From: Clostridia bacterium
GTDB lineage: Bacteria; Bacillota; Clostridia; Monoglobales; Monoglobaceae
Length of the DNA stretch: 14,936 nucleotides
Direction: 5' to 3'
Assembly: GCA_017409915.1 (NCBI GenBank)
Contig: JAFQRU010000108.1
Coordinates: 1 to 14,936 of the forward strand
Shown here piece after piece: positions 1 through 8,970 of the stretch. The notes beneath the pieces are model-generated. The model saw nothing but the letters and a program-made list of their open reading frames with translations. It was not told the DNA's origin and did not search any database. Made by a program: the position numbers and the translations under genes. Positions within the stretch are counted from its first letter, which is position 1, and the number at the start of each line of letters is the position of its first letter.

Positions 1-437
1 TTAACGATATCGTCTTAAAAGGCGAGCTTGCAAGAATGATAAACATAAGCCTTGATATTGACGGTACGAACACGAATAACTATCCCGCAGACGGCGTGAT
101 TATAGCAACGGCGACAGGCTCAACGGCGTATTCACTTTCGGCAGGAGGCGCAATTGTTCATCCTGAACTTGATGCCATAATGATAACTCCGATATGTCCG
201 CATACTTTAAAGGCAAGGTGTATGATTGTTCCTGACAGCAAGACCGTTCAGGTTTCTTTCTCAGAACCATACAGAAACAATGCGGTATTAAATGTTGACG
301 GAAAGAGAAACTTTGTTTTATCGGAAGATGCCTGTGTCAAGGTTAAAAAATCGAAATACAAGGTAAAGTTTATAAATCTTAATAAACGAAATTTTTATGA
401 TATTATAAGAGAGAAAATCGCAGACAGAACCATATAA
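1..437 (+). CDS. nadK: NAD kinase, C-terminal part (5' end outside window)
   Basis: This is the 3' part of an ATP-NAD kinase, the cytosolic enzyme that phosphorylates NAD to NADP. The reading frame is open from base 3, ahead of the first in-frame ATG at 36, so the gene is cut by the window edge rather than starting at that ATG. About 144 residues are visible. They begin with NDIV, matching the family's asparagine/aspartate loop. Next comes the nucleotide-binding segment YPADGVIIAT followed by TGSTAYSLSAGG, the most diagnostic stretch of the family, and then ITPICPHTL. The C-terminal beta-rich lobe is complete and the gene ends in TAA. It leads directly into recN after 19 bases. In many Clostridia argR lies between these two genes; it is absent here. 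The catalytic GGDGT motif lies upstream of the window and cannot be checked. Confidence 0.95.
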   Translation, partial: NDIVLKGELARMINISLDIDGTNTNNYPADGVIIATATGSTAYSLSAGGAIVHPELDAIMITPICPHTLKARCMIVPDSKTVQVSFSEPYRNNAVLNVDGKRNFVLSEDACVKVKKSKYKVKFINLNKRNFYDIIREKIADRTI

Positions 438-456
438 AAAGAAAGGGGGATTTGCC

Positions 457-2139
457 GTGCTTAAAGAATTATACATAAAGAACATTGCTGTAATTGATGA
501 AGTTATAATCGATTTTGAAAAAGGCTTCAATGTTTTAACAGGTGAAACAGGCGCAGGTAAGTCCATCCTTATTGATGCAATAAATATGGTTATTGGAAGC
601 CGTTCCAATAAAGAGCTTGTAAGAACAGGTGCCGAGAAAGCTATGGTAAGCGCAACTTTTTCGGTTACCTCAAAAGAAGTTAAAGAAAAGCTTGACGAGT
701 TTGGAGTTGACCTTGAAGAGGAACAGGTTATTGTGTCTCGTCAGATAAGTGCCGATGGGAAAAGCGTATGCCGTGTAAACGGAATGATGCTTCCTCTTGC
801 AAGCGTAAAAGAAATCGGCGAGCTTTTGGTTGACATACACGGTCAGAATGATAACCAGAAAATTATGAATAAAGCCAATCATATCCTTTTTCTTGACAGT
901 TATGGTAAGTATGATGCTTTAAAGGATGAATATAAGGCAGTTTTTGCCGATTATAAGCGTGTTTTGCAGGAACTTGACGAGCTTAAAGGGGATAAAGAAG
1001 AAAGAGAAAGACGCCTTGACTTGCTTGAATTTCAGATAAACGAAATTGAAAGCGCAAAGCTTAAAGCGGACGAAGATGTTACCCTCGAAGAGAGACGAAA
1101 CTTTTTGCAAAATGCAGAGAAGATTGTTTTCGGTGTTCAGTCTGCCTATGATGAGCTTTATGGCGGCGAATATCAAAGCGCGGCCTATGACCTTATTATG
1201 AAAGCGGTAAAGGGTCTTGATGGTGTTAAAGAATATGATGAAAATTTAAGGTCTTATGCGGATAGACTCAGCTCTGCCATGGCCGAAATTGATGATATAA
1301 CAGGGGAACTTAAAAGCTTTTTAAGTAAAGCGGATTATTCCCAAGGGGAGCTTGATGAAGTTGAAACCCGTCTTAATGTTATAAATAACCTTAAACGAAA
1401 ATTCGGAAATACTATTGAAGAGATAAATGAACATCTCGAAAAAATTAAGGATGAATATGAAAGACTAAGCCAAAGCGAAGAGAATACCGCAAAGTTGATG
1501 CAAGAAATGGATAAAATCGAGGCAAAGCTTGACGCGGTTTCAAATAAACTTACAGATGCCCGCGAAAAGGCAGGAAGTGAGATTGAAGAAAAAATAGCAA
1601 ACGAACTTGCTGACCTTGATATGCCAAATGTTAAGTTTGTTGTTTTGATAGAGAATGCTCAATATAATAAAAACGGTTGCGATAGTGTTGAGTTCTTGAT
1701 TTCTGCAAATGCAGGGGAAGAGCCAAAGCCTATGAATAAGATTGCATCAGGCGGTGAGCTTTCACGAATTATGCTTGCTATAAAGTCCGTTATGGCTGAC
1801 TCTGAAATATCTGAAACAATGATTTTTGACGAAATCGATACGGGTGTAAGCGGAAGAGCGGCTCAGAAAATCGCCGAAAAAATTGCAGGTTTTTCGTCAG
1901 ATTGTCAGGTGTTTGCGGTTACTCATTTAGCTCAGATTGCGGCAATGGCAGACACACATTTTTTGATAAAGAAGGAAAAACGGGACGAAAAGACATATAC
2001 AGGGGTCACAAAGCTTTCTCATGAGGGCAGAATAGAAGAACTTGGCAGAATTATAGGTGGAGTTTCTGTTACGCAGACAACTCTTAAAAGCGCTGAGGAA
2101 ATGCTCCAAATGGCAGAAAATATTAAAAACGGCAGGTAG
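457..2139 (+). CDS. recN: DNA repair protein RecN
   Basis: RecN is a cytosolic SMC-like ATPase that acts early in double-strand-break repair and homologous recombination. The 560-residue length is normal for the family. The N-terminal head carries the Walker A motif GETGAGKS at residues 29-36. A long charged coiled-coil region occupies roughly residues 150-370. The C-terminal head carries the ABC signature SGGELSR (from residue 431), Walker B IFDEIDTG (D458, E459) and the switch histidine motif VTHLAQIAAMAD. The start is GTG at 457, preceded by the purine-rich site GAAAGGGGGA at 441-450; MLKELYIKNIAVID is the expected RecN N-terminus. It sits between nadK and an RseC-like gene in one operon. 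Confidence 0.97.
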   Translation: MLKELYIKNIAVIDEVIIDFEKGFNVLTGETGAGKSILIDAINMVIGSRSNKELVRTGAEKAMVSATFSVTSKEVKEKLDEFGVDLEEEQVIVSRQISADGKSVCRVNGMMLPLASVKEIGELLVDIHGQNDNQKIMNKANHILFLDSYGKYDALKDEYKAVFADYKRVLQELDELKGDKEERERRLDLLEFQINEIESAKLKADEDVTLEERRNFLQNAEKIVFGVQSAYDELYGGEYQSAAYDLIMKAVKGLDGVKEYDENLRSYADRLSSAMAEIDDITGELKSFLSKADYSQGELDEVETRLNVINNLKRKFGNTIEEINEHLEKIKDEYERLSQSEENTAKLMQEMDKIEAKLDAVSNKLTDAREKAGSEIEEKIANELADLDMPNVKFVVLIENAQYNKNGCDSVEFLISANAGEEPKPMNKIASGGELSRIMLAIKSVMADSEISETMIFDEIDTGVSGRAAQKIAEKIAGFSSDCQVFAVTHLAQIAAMADTHFLIKKEKRDEKTYTGVTKLSHEGRIEELGRIIGGVSVTQTTLKSAEEMLQMAENIKNGR

Positions 2140-2141
2140 AT

Positions 2142-2531
2142 ATGGAAAAGAACGGATATGTTGTTTCATCTGACGAAAAAACAGTAAAAATACGGATTGA
2201 CAGAGAATCTGCTTGCGGAGGAAATTGCGCCCATTGTAAAGGGTGCTCCTCGGAGATGATTTTTGAATATGAAAACTCTTGTGGCTTTAAGGCAGGAGAA
2301 ACTGTTAAAGTCTTAATGGACGATAAAAAATTTCTTAAAAAGTCCTTTTTGGGATATGGCCTTTTGATTATAAGCCTTATCGCAGGTGGGATTTTAGGAT
2401 ATTTGCTTTTTGAAAGCGAAGTTATTTCTGCTCTTTTCTCGTTGCTGTCATTAGTAGTCGTTTTACTGGTGCTGAGAAAAGTGCAAAAAGCTGATGACAA
2501 GGAAATTAAAGTAGAGCGAATTTTAAGTTAG
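2142..2531 (+). CDS. RseC/MucC-family small membrane protein
   Basis: This 129-residue protein has the layout of the RseC/MucC family (SoxR-reducing system protein RseC in enterobacteria). A short cytosolic N-terminal beta domain with a cysteine cluster C25-x3-C29-x2-C32-x2-C35 is followed by two hydrophobic segments at about 70-90 and 94-112 and a short charged tail. The cysteine pattern suits a metal or iron-sulfur site, but no cofactor can be shown from sequence. Family members are often linked to Rnf/Rsx electron-transport genes, none of which are in this window. The ATG lies 2 bases after the recN stop, and its weak ribosome site overlaps the recN end, so translation is probably coupled. 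The family call is good; the physiological role is unknown. Confidence 0.8.
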   Translation: MEKNGYVVSSDEKTVKIRIDRESACGGNCAHCKGCSSEMIFEYENSCGFKAGETVKVLMDDKKFLKKSFLGYGLLIISLIAGGILGYLLFESEVISALFSLLSLVVVLLVLRKVQKADDKEIKVERILS

Positions 2532-2543
2532 AGGATAAGTTTA

Positions 2544-4460
2544 ATGCTGATTTCAATTGACGGACTTTCTAAAAATTTTGGCGAAAGACGAATACTTGAT
2601 AATGTTAGTTTGACTATAGAGGAAAAAGGTCGCTATGGTCTTATTGGCGTAAACGGCGCAGGAAAGTCAACTCTCCTTGATGTGATTTTAGGGAATTTAG
2701 AATATGAAGTTGGCAATATTTATAAAAGCGATAACACGGTAATCGGCTTTTTAAAACAGAACAGTGGCTTAGAACGAGATTGCTCAATCATTGAGGAAAT
2801 GCAAAAGGCGTTTTCTGATGTTATTTCAGCTCAGGAGAGAATGGTTTCTCTTGGCGAGAAGATGGGCGAAATTGCCGATAAGGAAAGCTCGGAATATAAA
2901 GCGACGGCTGGGGAATATTCAAAATGCCAGGCACTTATTGACAGCCGTGACGGATATAATATTGATGTTAAGATTGCGACAATTCTAAACGGTATGGGGT
3001 TTGGAAACAAAGATACAAATACCATAATAAACACTTTAAGCGGTGGGGAGAAAACAAGACTTGCAATTGCCAAGCTATTGCTTGAAGAGCCAAATCTTTT
3101 GATTTTGGACGAACCTACCAACCACCTTGATTTTAAAACCCTTAATTGGCTTGAAGAATATCTGATTTCATATAAGGGCGCAGTTTTGGTTGTCTCCCAT
3201 GACAGATATTTCTTGGATAAAATAGTTGATACTGTTTTTGAAATTGAGCGCGGGAAGATTTATACATATAAGGGAAACTATTCCAAGTTCTTAAAGCTTA
3301 AAGAAGAGCGCAGAGAAAGACAGCAAAAAGAATATGAGGCTCAGCAGGAAGAAATTGCAAAAATGCAAACATATATTGATAAAAATCTTGCAAGGGCGTC
3401 AACTTCAAACAGCGCAAAATCCAGAATAAAAGCTCTGGAAAGTATGGAGCTTATTGAAAAACCTGACAGTGACCTTAAAGTTATGAAACTAAAATTTGAA
3501 ACCGTCAGAGAGCCATATAAAGATGTTTTAAAGGTTAACGACCTTGAAGTATGTGTTGGCGAAGAAAAGAAAGTGCTTTGCAGCAATATAAATCTTCATA
3601 TTCGAAAGGGCGAAAAGATAGCCATAATTGGAGATAACGGGATTGGAAAATCCTCATTTCTTAAAACGATCTTGGATATTATACCTCATTATAACGGCTC
3701 TTTTGAGTGGGGCAAGAATGTATCGCTTAGCTATTATGAACAGGAAAATCTCAATATAAATCAGGATAAGATTGCAATTGATGAACTTTGGGACAGATTC
3801 CCTCATATAAGCGAAACTGATATAAGAAAGGTTTTAGGTAGCGTTCTTCTTACAAAGGATGATGTTTATAAGCCTGTTAAGGTTATAAGCGGTGGAGAGA
3901 GAGCAAAACTTGCTTTTTGCATCATTATGCTTGAAAAAGCCAATGTTATAATCCTTGACGAGCCTACCAACCATTTGGACTTAGCATCAAAAGAGGTTTT
4001 GGAAAAGGCTCTTTCGGAATATGAAGGAACATTGATTTTCGTATCCCACGACAGATACCTCTTAAATAAGGTCCCTGATAAAATCGTCGAAATAGAAGCG
4101 GGCGGCGTTTTCATATGCGACGGTGGATATGAAGATTATAAAGCAAGAAAAGAATTTCTGGCATCAAAAAATGAGGCGCCGGTAATTGAGAAGATTGCTA
4201 ATAAGCCAAAAAGCTCTTATCGGTCCAAAGAACAAAGAAGGCAAGATGCTACGCGGAAAAACCGAATCAAAGAGCTGGAAATTTTAATAGAAAAAACCGA
4301 AGAACTTATAAGAAATCTTGAAGAAGAGATGACAAAGGAAGAGGTTTTTTCGGATTATGAACTGATGAATGAAAAATGTGAAGCTTTAAGCCGAGAAAAA
4401 GAAAGTTTAGAAAGCTACTACGAGGAATGGACAATGCTTTCTGACGAGGCGGAAGGCTAG
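2544..4460 (+). CDS. ABC-F family ATPase (ribosome-associated)
   Basis: A soluble protein with two ABC ATPase domains and no membrane segment, which defines the ABC-F family. Members bind the ribosomal E site and act in translation, either relieving stalls or protecting against antibiotics. Domain 1 has Walker A GVNGAGKST (35-43), signature SGGE (166-169), Walker B with D189/E190 in LDEPTNHLD, and switch H219. A basic, helical interdomain linker follows, with the typical ARASTSNSAKSR stretch. Domain 2 has GDNGIGKSS (363-371), SGGE (449-452), D472/E473 and H502. The last 75 or so residues form a charged coiled coil, as in YdiF/Uup-like members. The length of 638 is normal. ATG at 2544 has GAGGA at 2531-2535. 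It lies in the middle of the nadK-to-ftsY operon. The exact subfamily, and any role in resistance, cannot be settled from sequence alone. Confidence 0.93.
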   Translation: MLISIDGLSKNFGERRILDNVSLTIEEKGRYGLIGVNGAGKSTLLDVILGNLEYEVGNIYKSDNTVIGFLKQNSGLERDCSIIEEMQKAFSDVISAQERMVSLGEKMGEIADKESSEYKATAGEYSKCQALIDSRDGYNIDVKIATILNGMGFGNKDTNTIINTLSGGEKTRLAIAKLLLEEPNLLILDEPTNHLDFKTLNWLEEYLISYKGAVLVVSHDRYFLDKIVDTVFEIERGKIYTYKGNYSKFLKLKEERRERQQKEYEAQQEEIAKMQTYIDKNLARASTSNSAKSRIKALESMELIEKPDSDLKVMKLKFETVREPYKDVLKVNDLEVCVGEEKKVLCSNINLHIRKGEKIAIIGDNGIGKSSFLKTILDIIPHYNGSFEWGKNVSLSYYEQENLNINQDKIAIDELWDRFPHISETDIRKVLGSVLLTKDDVYKPVKVISGGERAKLAFCIIMLEKANVIILDEPTNHLDLASKEVLEKALSEYEGTLIFVSHDRYLLNKVPDKIVEIEAGGVFICDGGYEDYKARKEFLASKNEAPVIEKIANKPKSSYRSKEQRRQDATRKNRIKELEILIEKTEELIRNLEEEMTKEEVFSDYELMNEKCEALSREKESLESYYEEWTMLSDEAEG

Positions 4461-4473
4461 AAAGGAGATAAAA

Positions 4474-7400
4474 ATGCTGCTTAAAAGTGTTGAAATGCAG
4501 GGATTCAAATCGTTTGCAGATAAGATTTACCTTGACTTTAATCCCGGAATAACAGCAATTGTAGGACCAAACGGCTCCGGTAAGAGTAACATTTCCGATG
4601 CAATCCGCTGGGTTATGGGTGAGCAAAGCATTAAAACTCTCCGCGGAAGTAAAATGGAGGATGTTATCTTTTCGGGAACTCAGAACCGTAAACCTATGGG
4701 GTTTGCGGAGGTTTCGCTGACTCTTGATAACTCCAAGGGCTTTTTCCCGCTTGATTACGAAGAGATAACCGTAACAAGACGAGTTTACAGAAGTGGCGAG
4801 GGCGAATATTTTATTAACCGAGTGGGATGCAGACTTAAAGACATCCATGAGCTCTTTATGGATACAGGTCTTGGCAGGGAAGGTTATTCCATCATCGGAC
4901 AGGGTAAAATTGACGAGATACTCAGCAATAAATCCGAAGACCGCAGACAGATTTTTGAGGAAGCGGCGGGAATTACTAAGTATAAATACAGGAAGAACGA
5001 AGCGGAAAGAAAGCTTAATCATACAACGGAAAACTTAACTCGTGTAAAGGACATTATGGCGGAACTTGAAAACCAGATTGGACCTTTATTTGAGCAGTCT
5101 GAAAAGGCTAAAAAATACCTTAAAATCCGCGATGAACTTAAAGGTATTGAGGTTAACTTGTCTGTTGTTAAAATTGATAAGCTTAAAGCAGACATTGAGG
5201 AACTGGCTAAAAATCTTGCGGAAACTGACGGAGAAATCGACAAAATCCGCAGCGAAGTTGAAAATAACGAAAGATTAGTTAATGAGATTTATGCTGATAT
5301 TTCTTCCTGGGATGTTCAGATGGAGGAGCTCCGAGAAGAAGAGAAGAGAACTATTGAAAATATTGGCGATTCAAATAGTAAAATAAGCGTTTTACTTGCA
5401 GATATAAGCCACTATGAAGAGAGTATAAAAAGACTTGAAGAAACAGTTAACGGTTATATCGCCGAAGCGAAAGACGCGGAGAATCAGTTTGCTCTTTTAG
5501 AAGAAGAACTTGAAAAGTTCCAGACAAAATGCGAAGAAATCAAAGTTTTGAAAGCCAATCAGGAAAGCGTTATTTTTGAAATTGAAAAAGAAACTCAGAG
5601 CAAAAACTCTTTGGTTGAGGGAATTAAAACTGATATAATCGAAAAAAGTTCAGAAATCAACCGCATAAAAGAGCGTATCGCAAACTCCGAGATTTTCAAG
5701 CAGAATTTTGAGGAGAGAAAGATAACTCTTACAAATGAGCTCAGCGAAAAAGCGGAAGACTATAACAAGCTTTTGGAAAATGTTAAGGAAATTGAAGAAA
5801 ATCTTAACAAGAACAAGGAAAGACTTGCAAAGCTTGAGGCTGACCGTGATTTTATAGCAGGAGAAATTGACAAAAAACGCACCGAGAGAACAGCTCTTTT
5901 AGAAAAATCCGAAAGCGTTAATACGGAGCTTAACAAAAAGATTTCAAAGAAAAATATCTTAGAGGATATGGAAAAATCTTTGGAAGGCTTCTCGGGAAGT
6001 GTCCGTGCTGTTTTAAATGCCTCACCTTCCGAAATAGAAAACGCCAAGATTTACGGCCCCTTTGCCCGCCTTGTTAAAGTGTCGAAGGAATATACTGTTG
6101 CTATTGATACGGCACTTTCCAATGCAGGGCAAAACATTGTTGTTGAAAACGAGGAAGATGCAAAACGCGCTATTGAATATCTTAAAAACAAGAAAAGCGG
6201 TAGAGCCACATTTCTTCCGGTTTCCACTGTTAAAGAAAGAACTCTTGATGTTTCAAAAGTTAAAGATATGAAAGGCTATATTGATATAGCATCCAATCTT
6301 GTTGAGACAGATAAGAAGTATAGCGCAATTAAAAGCAGTCTCTTAGGGGCAATTGTTATTGCGGATAACATTGATAATGCGGCTCTTATTGCAAAAGCGG
6401 CCGATTATAAAATCAAGATTGTTACTCTTTCTGGTGAGGTTATGCAAACAGGCGGAGCTATGACCGGCGGAAGCTTTAACAAAACTTCCGGCTTCTTATC
6501 ACGAGATGCAGAAATCAAAGACCTTGCAACTCAGATTGAAGCTCTTAAAGAAAAGCTTTCTGCTTGTCGCAACGAGGCAAACAAGAGCGCAGAGGAGATA
6601 CAAAAACTTTCGGAAACTCTTGATTTTGACAATAAAGAGATTGCTATGACCAGTGATGATTTAATTAAGGCGCAGGCGGACTTTACCCATTATAACGCCT
6701 TTTTGGAAAATGTTACCGCGGCTAAAACCCATATTGAGTATGAGATTTCTTCTATTGATTTGAGTATAGAAAAACTTGATAAGGAAAAGACACAGCTCCT
6801 CGAAAACATTGCAAAAACAAAAGAAGAGATTAAAACTCTTGAAGAGACTGTTGCAGGAGAGCAGGAAGGCTTCGAAGAGCTTATTAAAAAGACGAGAGAG
6901 GCAAACGACCGCCTTACTGAAATCATTATTGAAGAAAATTCCTGTGAAAAGGACATTATGTCTCAGCGGGAAAAGGTTTTGATTGCGTCAGAACTTATTA
7001 AATCCATAGCGGAGAAGACCGAACTTTCCGAAAAGGAAAAGCAGGAGCTTCTTGATAGAATTAATAATGCTAAGGAAGAAATTGAAAGCGGAAAGGGCGA
7101 GATTGACTCCCTTAAAACTGCAACAAAAACGGCAGAAGAAACTCTTAAAGAACTTGCTGAGAAGAAAGCAAAGGCAGAAGAGAGAACAAGACTTTTACAG
7201 AAAGAGATTACAGGCACTAATGATATTATGTTCGGTCTCAGTCGCCAAAAAGCTAAGATTGAGAGTAGAAAATCAGGAAGCGAAACTGAACTTGAAAATA
7301 TTTTCACAAGACTTTGGGACGAATATGAGCTTACATATTCATCTGCCTACGAGATTGCAGACAAGAATGCAGACCTTAGTAATGCCGAAAAAGATATTGC

Positions 7401-8031
7401 TTCATTGAAAGCAAAAATCAAAAATTTGGGCAATATAAATATTGATGCAATTGAGAGTTACCGAGAAATCAAAGAAAGATATGATTTCCTTCTTGCTCAG
7501 ACAAATGATTTGGAAAAGGCAAAAGCAGACCTTGAAAAGATTATAGCAGAAATGCTTACCGTTATGAAGAAACAGTTTGCGCAGCAGTTTGAGGTTATTA
7601 ACCGTAGTTTTAACAAGGTGTTCGCTGAGCTTTTCGGCGGTGGTTTTGCAACTTTAAGCCTTGCAGACCCTGAGGATTTGCTTGAAAGCGGAATTGAAAT
7701 TGAGGCTCAACCACCAGGAAAGAAACTTCAAAGACTTTCCCTTTTATCAGGTGGTGAAAGAGCCCTCACTGCGATTGCTCTCCTTTTCGCGATCTTAAAT
7801 GTGCGCCCGACACCATTTTGTATTCTCGACGAAATTGAGGCAGCTCTTGATGATGTTAATGTTAACAGATATGCTGATTATCTCAAAAAATATTCAGAGA
7901 AATCTCAGTTTATCGTTGTTACTCACAGACGCGGAACAATGGAAGCGGCTAACATCTTATACGGCGTTACAATGCAGGAGCGTGGCGTTTCCAAACTTTT
8001 ATCTTTAAACATTGACGAGGTGGCAAAATAA
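4474..8031 (+). CDS. smc: Chromosome segregation protein SMC
   Basis: SMC is the ATPase core of the bacterial condensin, which with ScpA and ScpB compacts and separates chromosomes. The 1185 residues are full length. Walker A GPNGSGKS is at 31-38 in the N-terminal head. The first coiled-coil arm covers roughly 165-505, and the hinge about 505-670 (GSVRAVLNA at its start, TGGAMTGGSF near its end). The return arm runs to about 1020. The C-terminal head carries signature SGGE (1092-1095) and Walker B ILDEIEAALDD (D1119, E1120). The start is an ATG 13 bases after the ABC-F stop, preceded by AAAGGAG at 4461-4467. The stop overlaps the ftsY start as TAATG. rnc, a frequent upstream neighbour, is not here; scpA and scpB are not in the window. 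Confidence 0.98.
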   Translation: MLLKSVEMQGFKSFADKIYLDFNPGITAIVGPNGSGKSNISDAIRWVMGEQSIKTLRGSKMEDVIFSGTQNRKPMGFAEVSLTLDNSKGFFPLDYEEITVTRRVYRSGEGEYFINRVGCRLKDIHELFMDTGLGREGYSIIGQGKIDEILSNKSEDRRQIFEEAAGITKYKYRKNEAERKLNHTTENLTRVKDIMAELENQIGPLFEQSEKAKKYLKIRDELKGIEVNLSVVKIDKLKADIEELAKNLAETDGEIDKIRSEVENNERLVNEIYADISSWDVQMEELREEEKRTIENIGDSNSKISVLLADISHYEESIKRLEETVNGYIAEAKDAENQFALLEEELEKFQTKCEEIKVLKANQESVIFEIEKETQSKNSLVEGIKTDIIEKSSEINRIKERIANSEIFKQNFEERKITLTNELSEKAEDYNKLLENVKEIEENLNKNKERLAKLEADRDFIAGEIDKKRTERTALLEKSESVNTELNKKISKKNILEDMEKSLEGFSGSVRAVLNASPSEIENAKIYGPFARLVKVSKEYTVAIDTALSNAGQNIVVENEEDAKRAIEYLKNKKSGRATFLPVSTVKERTLDVSKVKDMKGYIDIASNLVETDKKYSAIKSSLLGAIVIADNIDNAALIAKAADYKIKIVTLSGEVMQTGGAMTGGSFNKTSGFLSRDAEIKDLATQIEALKEKLSACRNEANKSAEEIQKLSETLDFDNKEIAMTSDDLIKAQADFTHYNAFLENVTAAKTHIEYEISSIDLSIEKLDKEKTQLLENIAKTKEEIKTLEETVAGEQEGFEELIKKTREANDRLTEIIIEENSCEKDIMSQREKVLIASELIKSIAEKTELSEKEKQELLDRINNAKEEIESGKGEIDSLKTATKTAEETLKELAEKKAKAEERTRLLQKEITGTNDIMFGLSRQKAKIESRKSGSETELENIFTRLWDEYELTYSSAYEIADKNADLSNAEKDIASLKAKIKNLGNINIDAIESYREIKERYDFLLAQTNDLEKAKADLEKIIAEMLTVMKKQFAQQFEVINRSFNKVFAELFGGGFATLSLADPEDLLESGIEIEAQPPGKKLQRLSLLSGGERALTAIALLFAILNVRPTPFCILDEIEAALDDVNVNRYADYLKKYSEKSQFIVVTHRRGTMEAANILYGVTMQERGVSKLLSLNIDEVAK

Positions 8032-8939
8032 TGGCTTTATTTGATAAGCTTAAAGCGAGTCTTGGCAAAACAAAAAACAGCATAAACGAAAAAATTGAAT
8101 TCACTCTTAAATCCTTTAAAAAGATTGATGAAGAGCTTTTTGAAGAGCTTGAAGAGGTTTTGATAACTGCCGATATAGGCGTCAATACATCTCTTGAAAT
8201 TATTGAAAGATTAAGAGGTGTTGCCAAGGAGAAGAGGCTTACGGAAAGCCACGAATTAAAAGAGGAACTTGCGAATATCTTAATAGAAATTCTCGATGGA
8301 GCCGACGACAAAATTAACCTTAAAGGCACTCCGGCGGTTATTATGGTTATTGGCGTTAATGGGGTTGGAAAAACAACTTCTATCGGGAAAATCGCCAATA
8401 TGTATATAAAGCAAGGGAAAAAGGTTATCATGGCTGCCGCCGATACATTCAGGGCAGGAGCCATAGAACAGCTTGATGTCTGGTCAGAGAGAGTAGGAGC
8501 CGAAATTGTTAAACAGCAGGAAGGCGCAGACCCGGCGGCTGTTATCTATGACGGAATAAATGCCGCAAGAAACCGCAAGGCAGACATCTTACTTTGCGAT
8601 ACAGCAGGAAGACTTCACAATAAGAAAAATCTTATGGATGAGCTTAAAAAAATTTACAGGATTTTAGACAGAGAGCTCCCTGATTCTTCCAAGGAAGTCT
8701 TGCTTGTTTTGGATGCAACCACAGGGCAAAACGCGGTCCAGCAGGCGAAACTCTTTAAAGAGGTTGCGGATATTACGGGAATTATATTAACCAAGCTTGA
8801 CGGCACGGCAAAAGGGGGAATAGTTTTCCCTATTAAAAATGAATATAATATCCCTGTTAAGTTTGTTGGCGTCGGAGAAACGGCGGACGACATTATGGAG
8901 TTTAATGCCGAAGAATTCGTTAAGGCAATAGTTGAATAA
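8031..8939 (+). CDS. ftsY: Signal recognition particle receptor FtsY
   Basis: FtsY is the membrane-associated SRP receptor GTPase that pairs with Ffh to deliver ribosomes making membrane proteins to the translocon. Only the NG core is present: a helical N domain (about 1-95) and a G domain. GTPase motifs are G1 GVNGVGKTT (108-116), DTFRAGA (from D138), DTAGR (from D190), TKLD (254-257) and the C-terminal GVGE. The acidic A domain of proteobacterial FtsY is missing, which is normal in Gram-positives; the 302-residue length fits. The ATG shares one base with the smc stop, and GAGGTGG at 8017-8023 serves as ribosome site, so translation is coupled to smc. smc-ftsY is a conserved pair. ffh does not follow; a terminator does. 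Confidence 0.98.
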   Translation: MALFDKLKASLGKTKNSINEKIEFTLKSFKKIDEELFEELEEVLITADIGVNTSLEIIERLRGVAKEKRLTESHELKEELANILIEILDGADDKINLKGTPAVIMVIGVNGVGKTTSIGKIANMYIKQGKKVIMAAADTFRAGAIEQLDVWSERVGAEIVKQQEGADPAAVIYDGINAARNRKADILLCDTAGRLHNKKNLMDELKKIYRILDRELPDSSKEVLLVLDATTGQNAVQQAKLFKEVADITGIILTKLDGTAKGGIVFPIKNEYNIPVKFVGVGETADDIMEFNAEEFVKAIVE

Positions 8940-8942
8940 GAA

Positions 8943-8970
8943 AAAGCACCGCTTATGCGGTGCTTTATTT
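8943..8970. terminator. Bidirectional intrinsic terminator between ftsY and trmFO
   Basis: A perfect 10-bp stem (AAAGCACCGC, loop TTAT, GCGGTGCTTT) starts 3 bases after the ftsY stop. On the + strand ATTTTT follows; on the - strand the complementary A-run at 8941-8945 supplies T residues. It can therefore end both the ftsY operon and the convergent trmFO transcript, whose stop codon is at 8971-8973. Confidence 0.92.

Noticed and set aside
36..38. ATG as the nadK start
   Set aside because: The frame is open upstream with NAD-kinase-like residues, and the family's N-terminal domain is missing, so the gene is cut by the window edge.
4306..5022. 238-residue open frame on the - strand across the ABC-F/smc junction
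   Set aside because: It is antisense to two clear genes, has no ribosome site or recognisable domain, and has the composition of a shadow frame.
7967..8464. 165-residue - strand frame over the smc/ftsY junction
   Set aside because: It lies opposite conserved coding sequence, including the FtsY G1 motif, and has no independent support.
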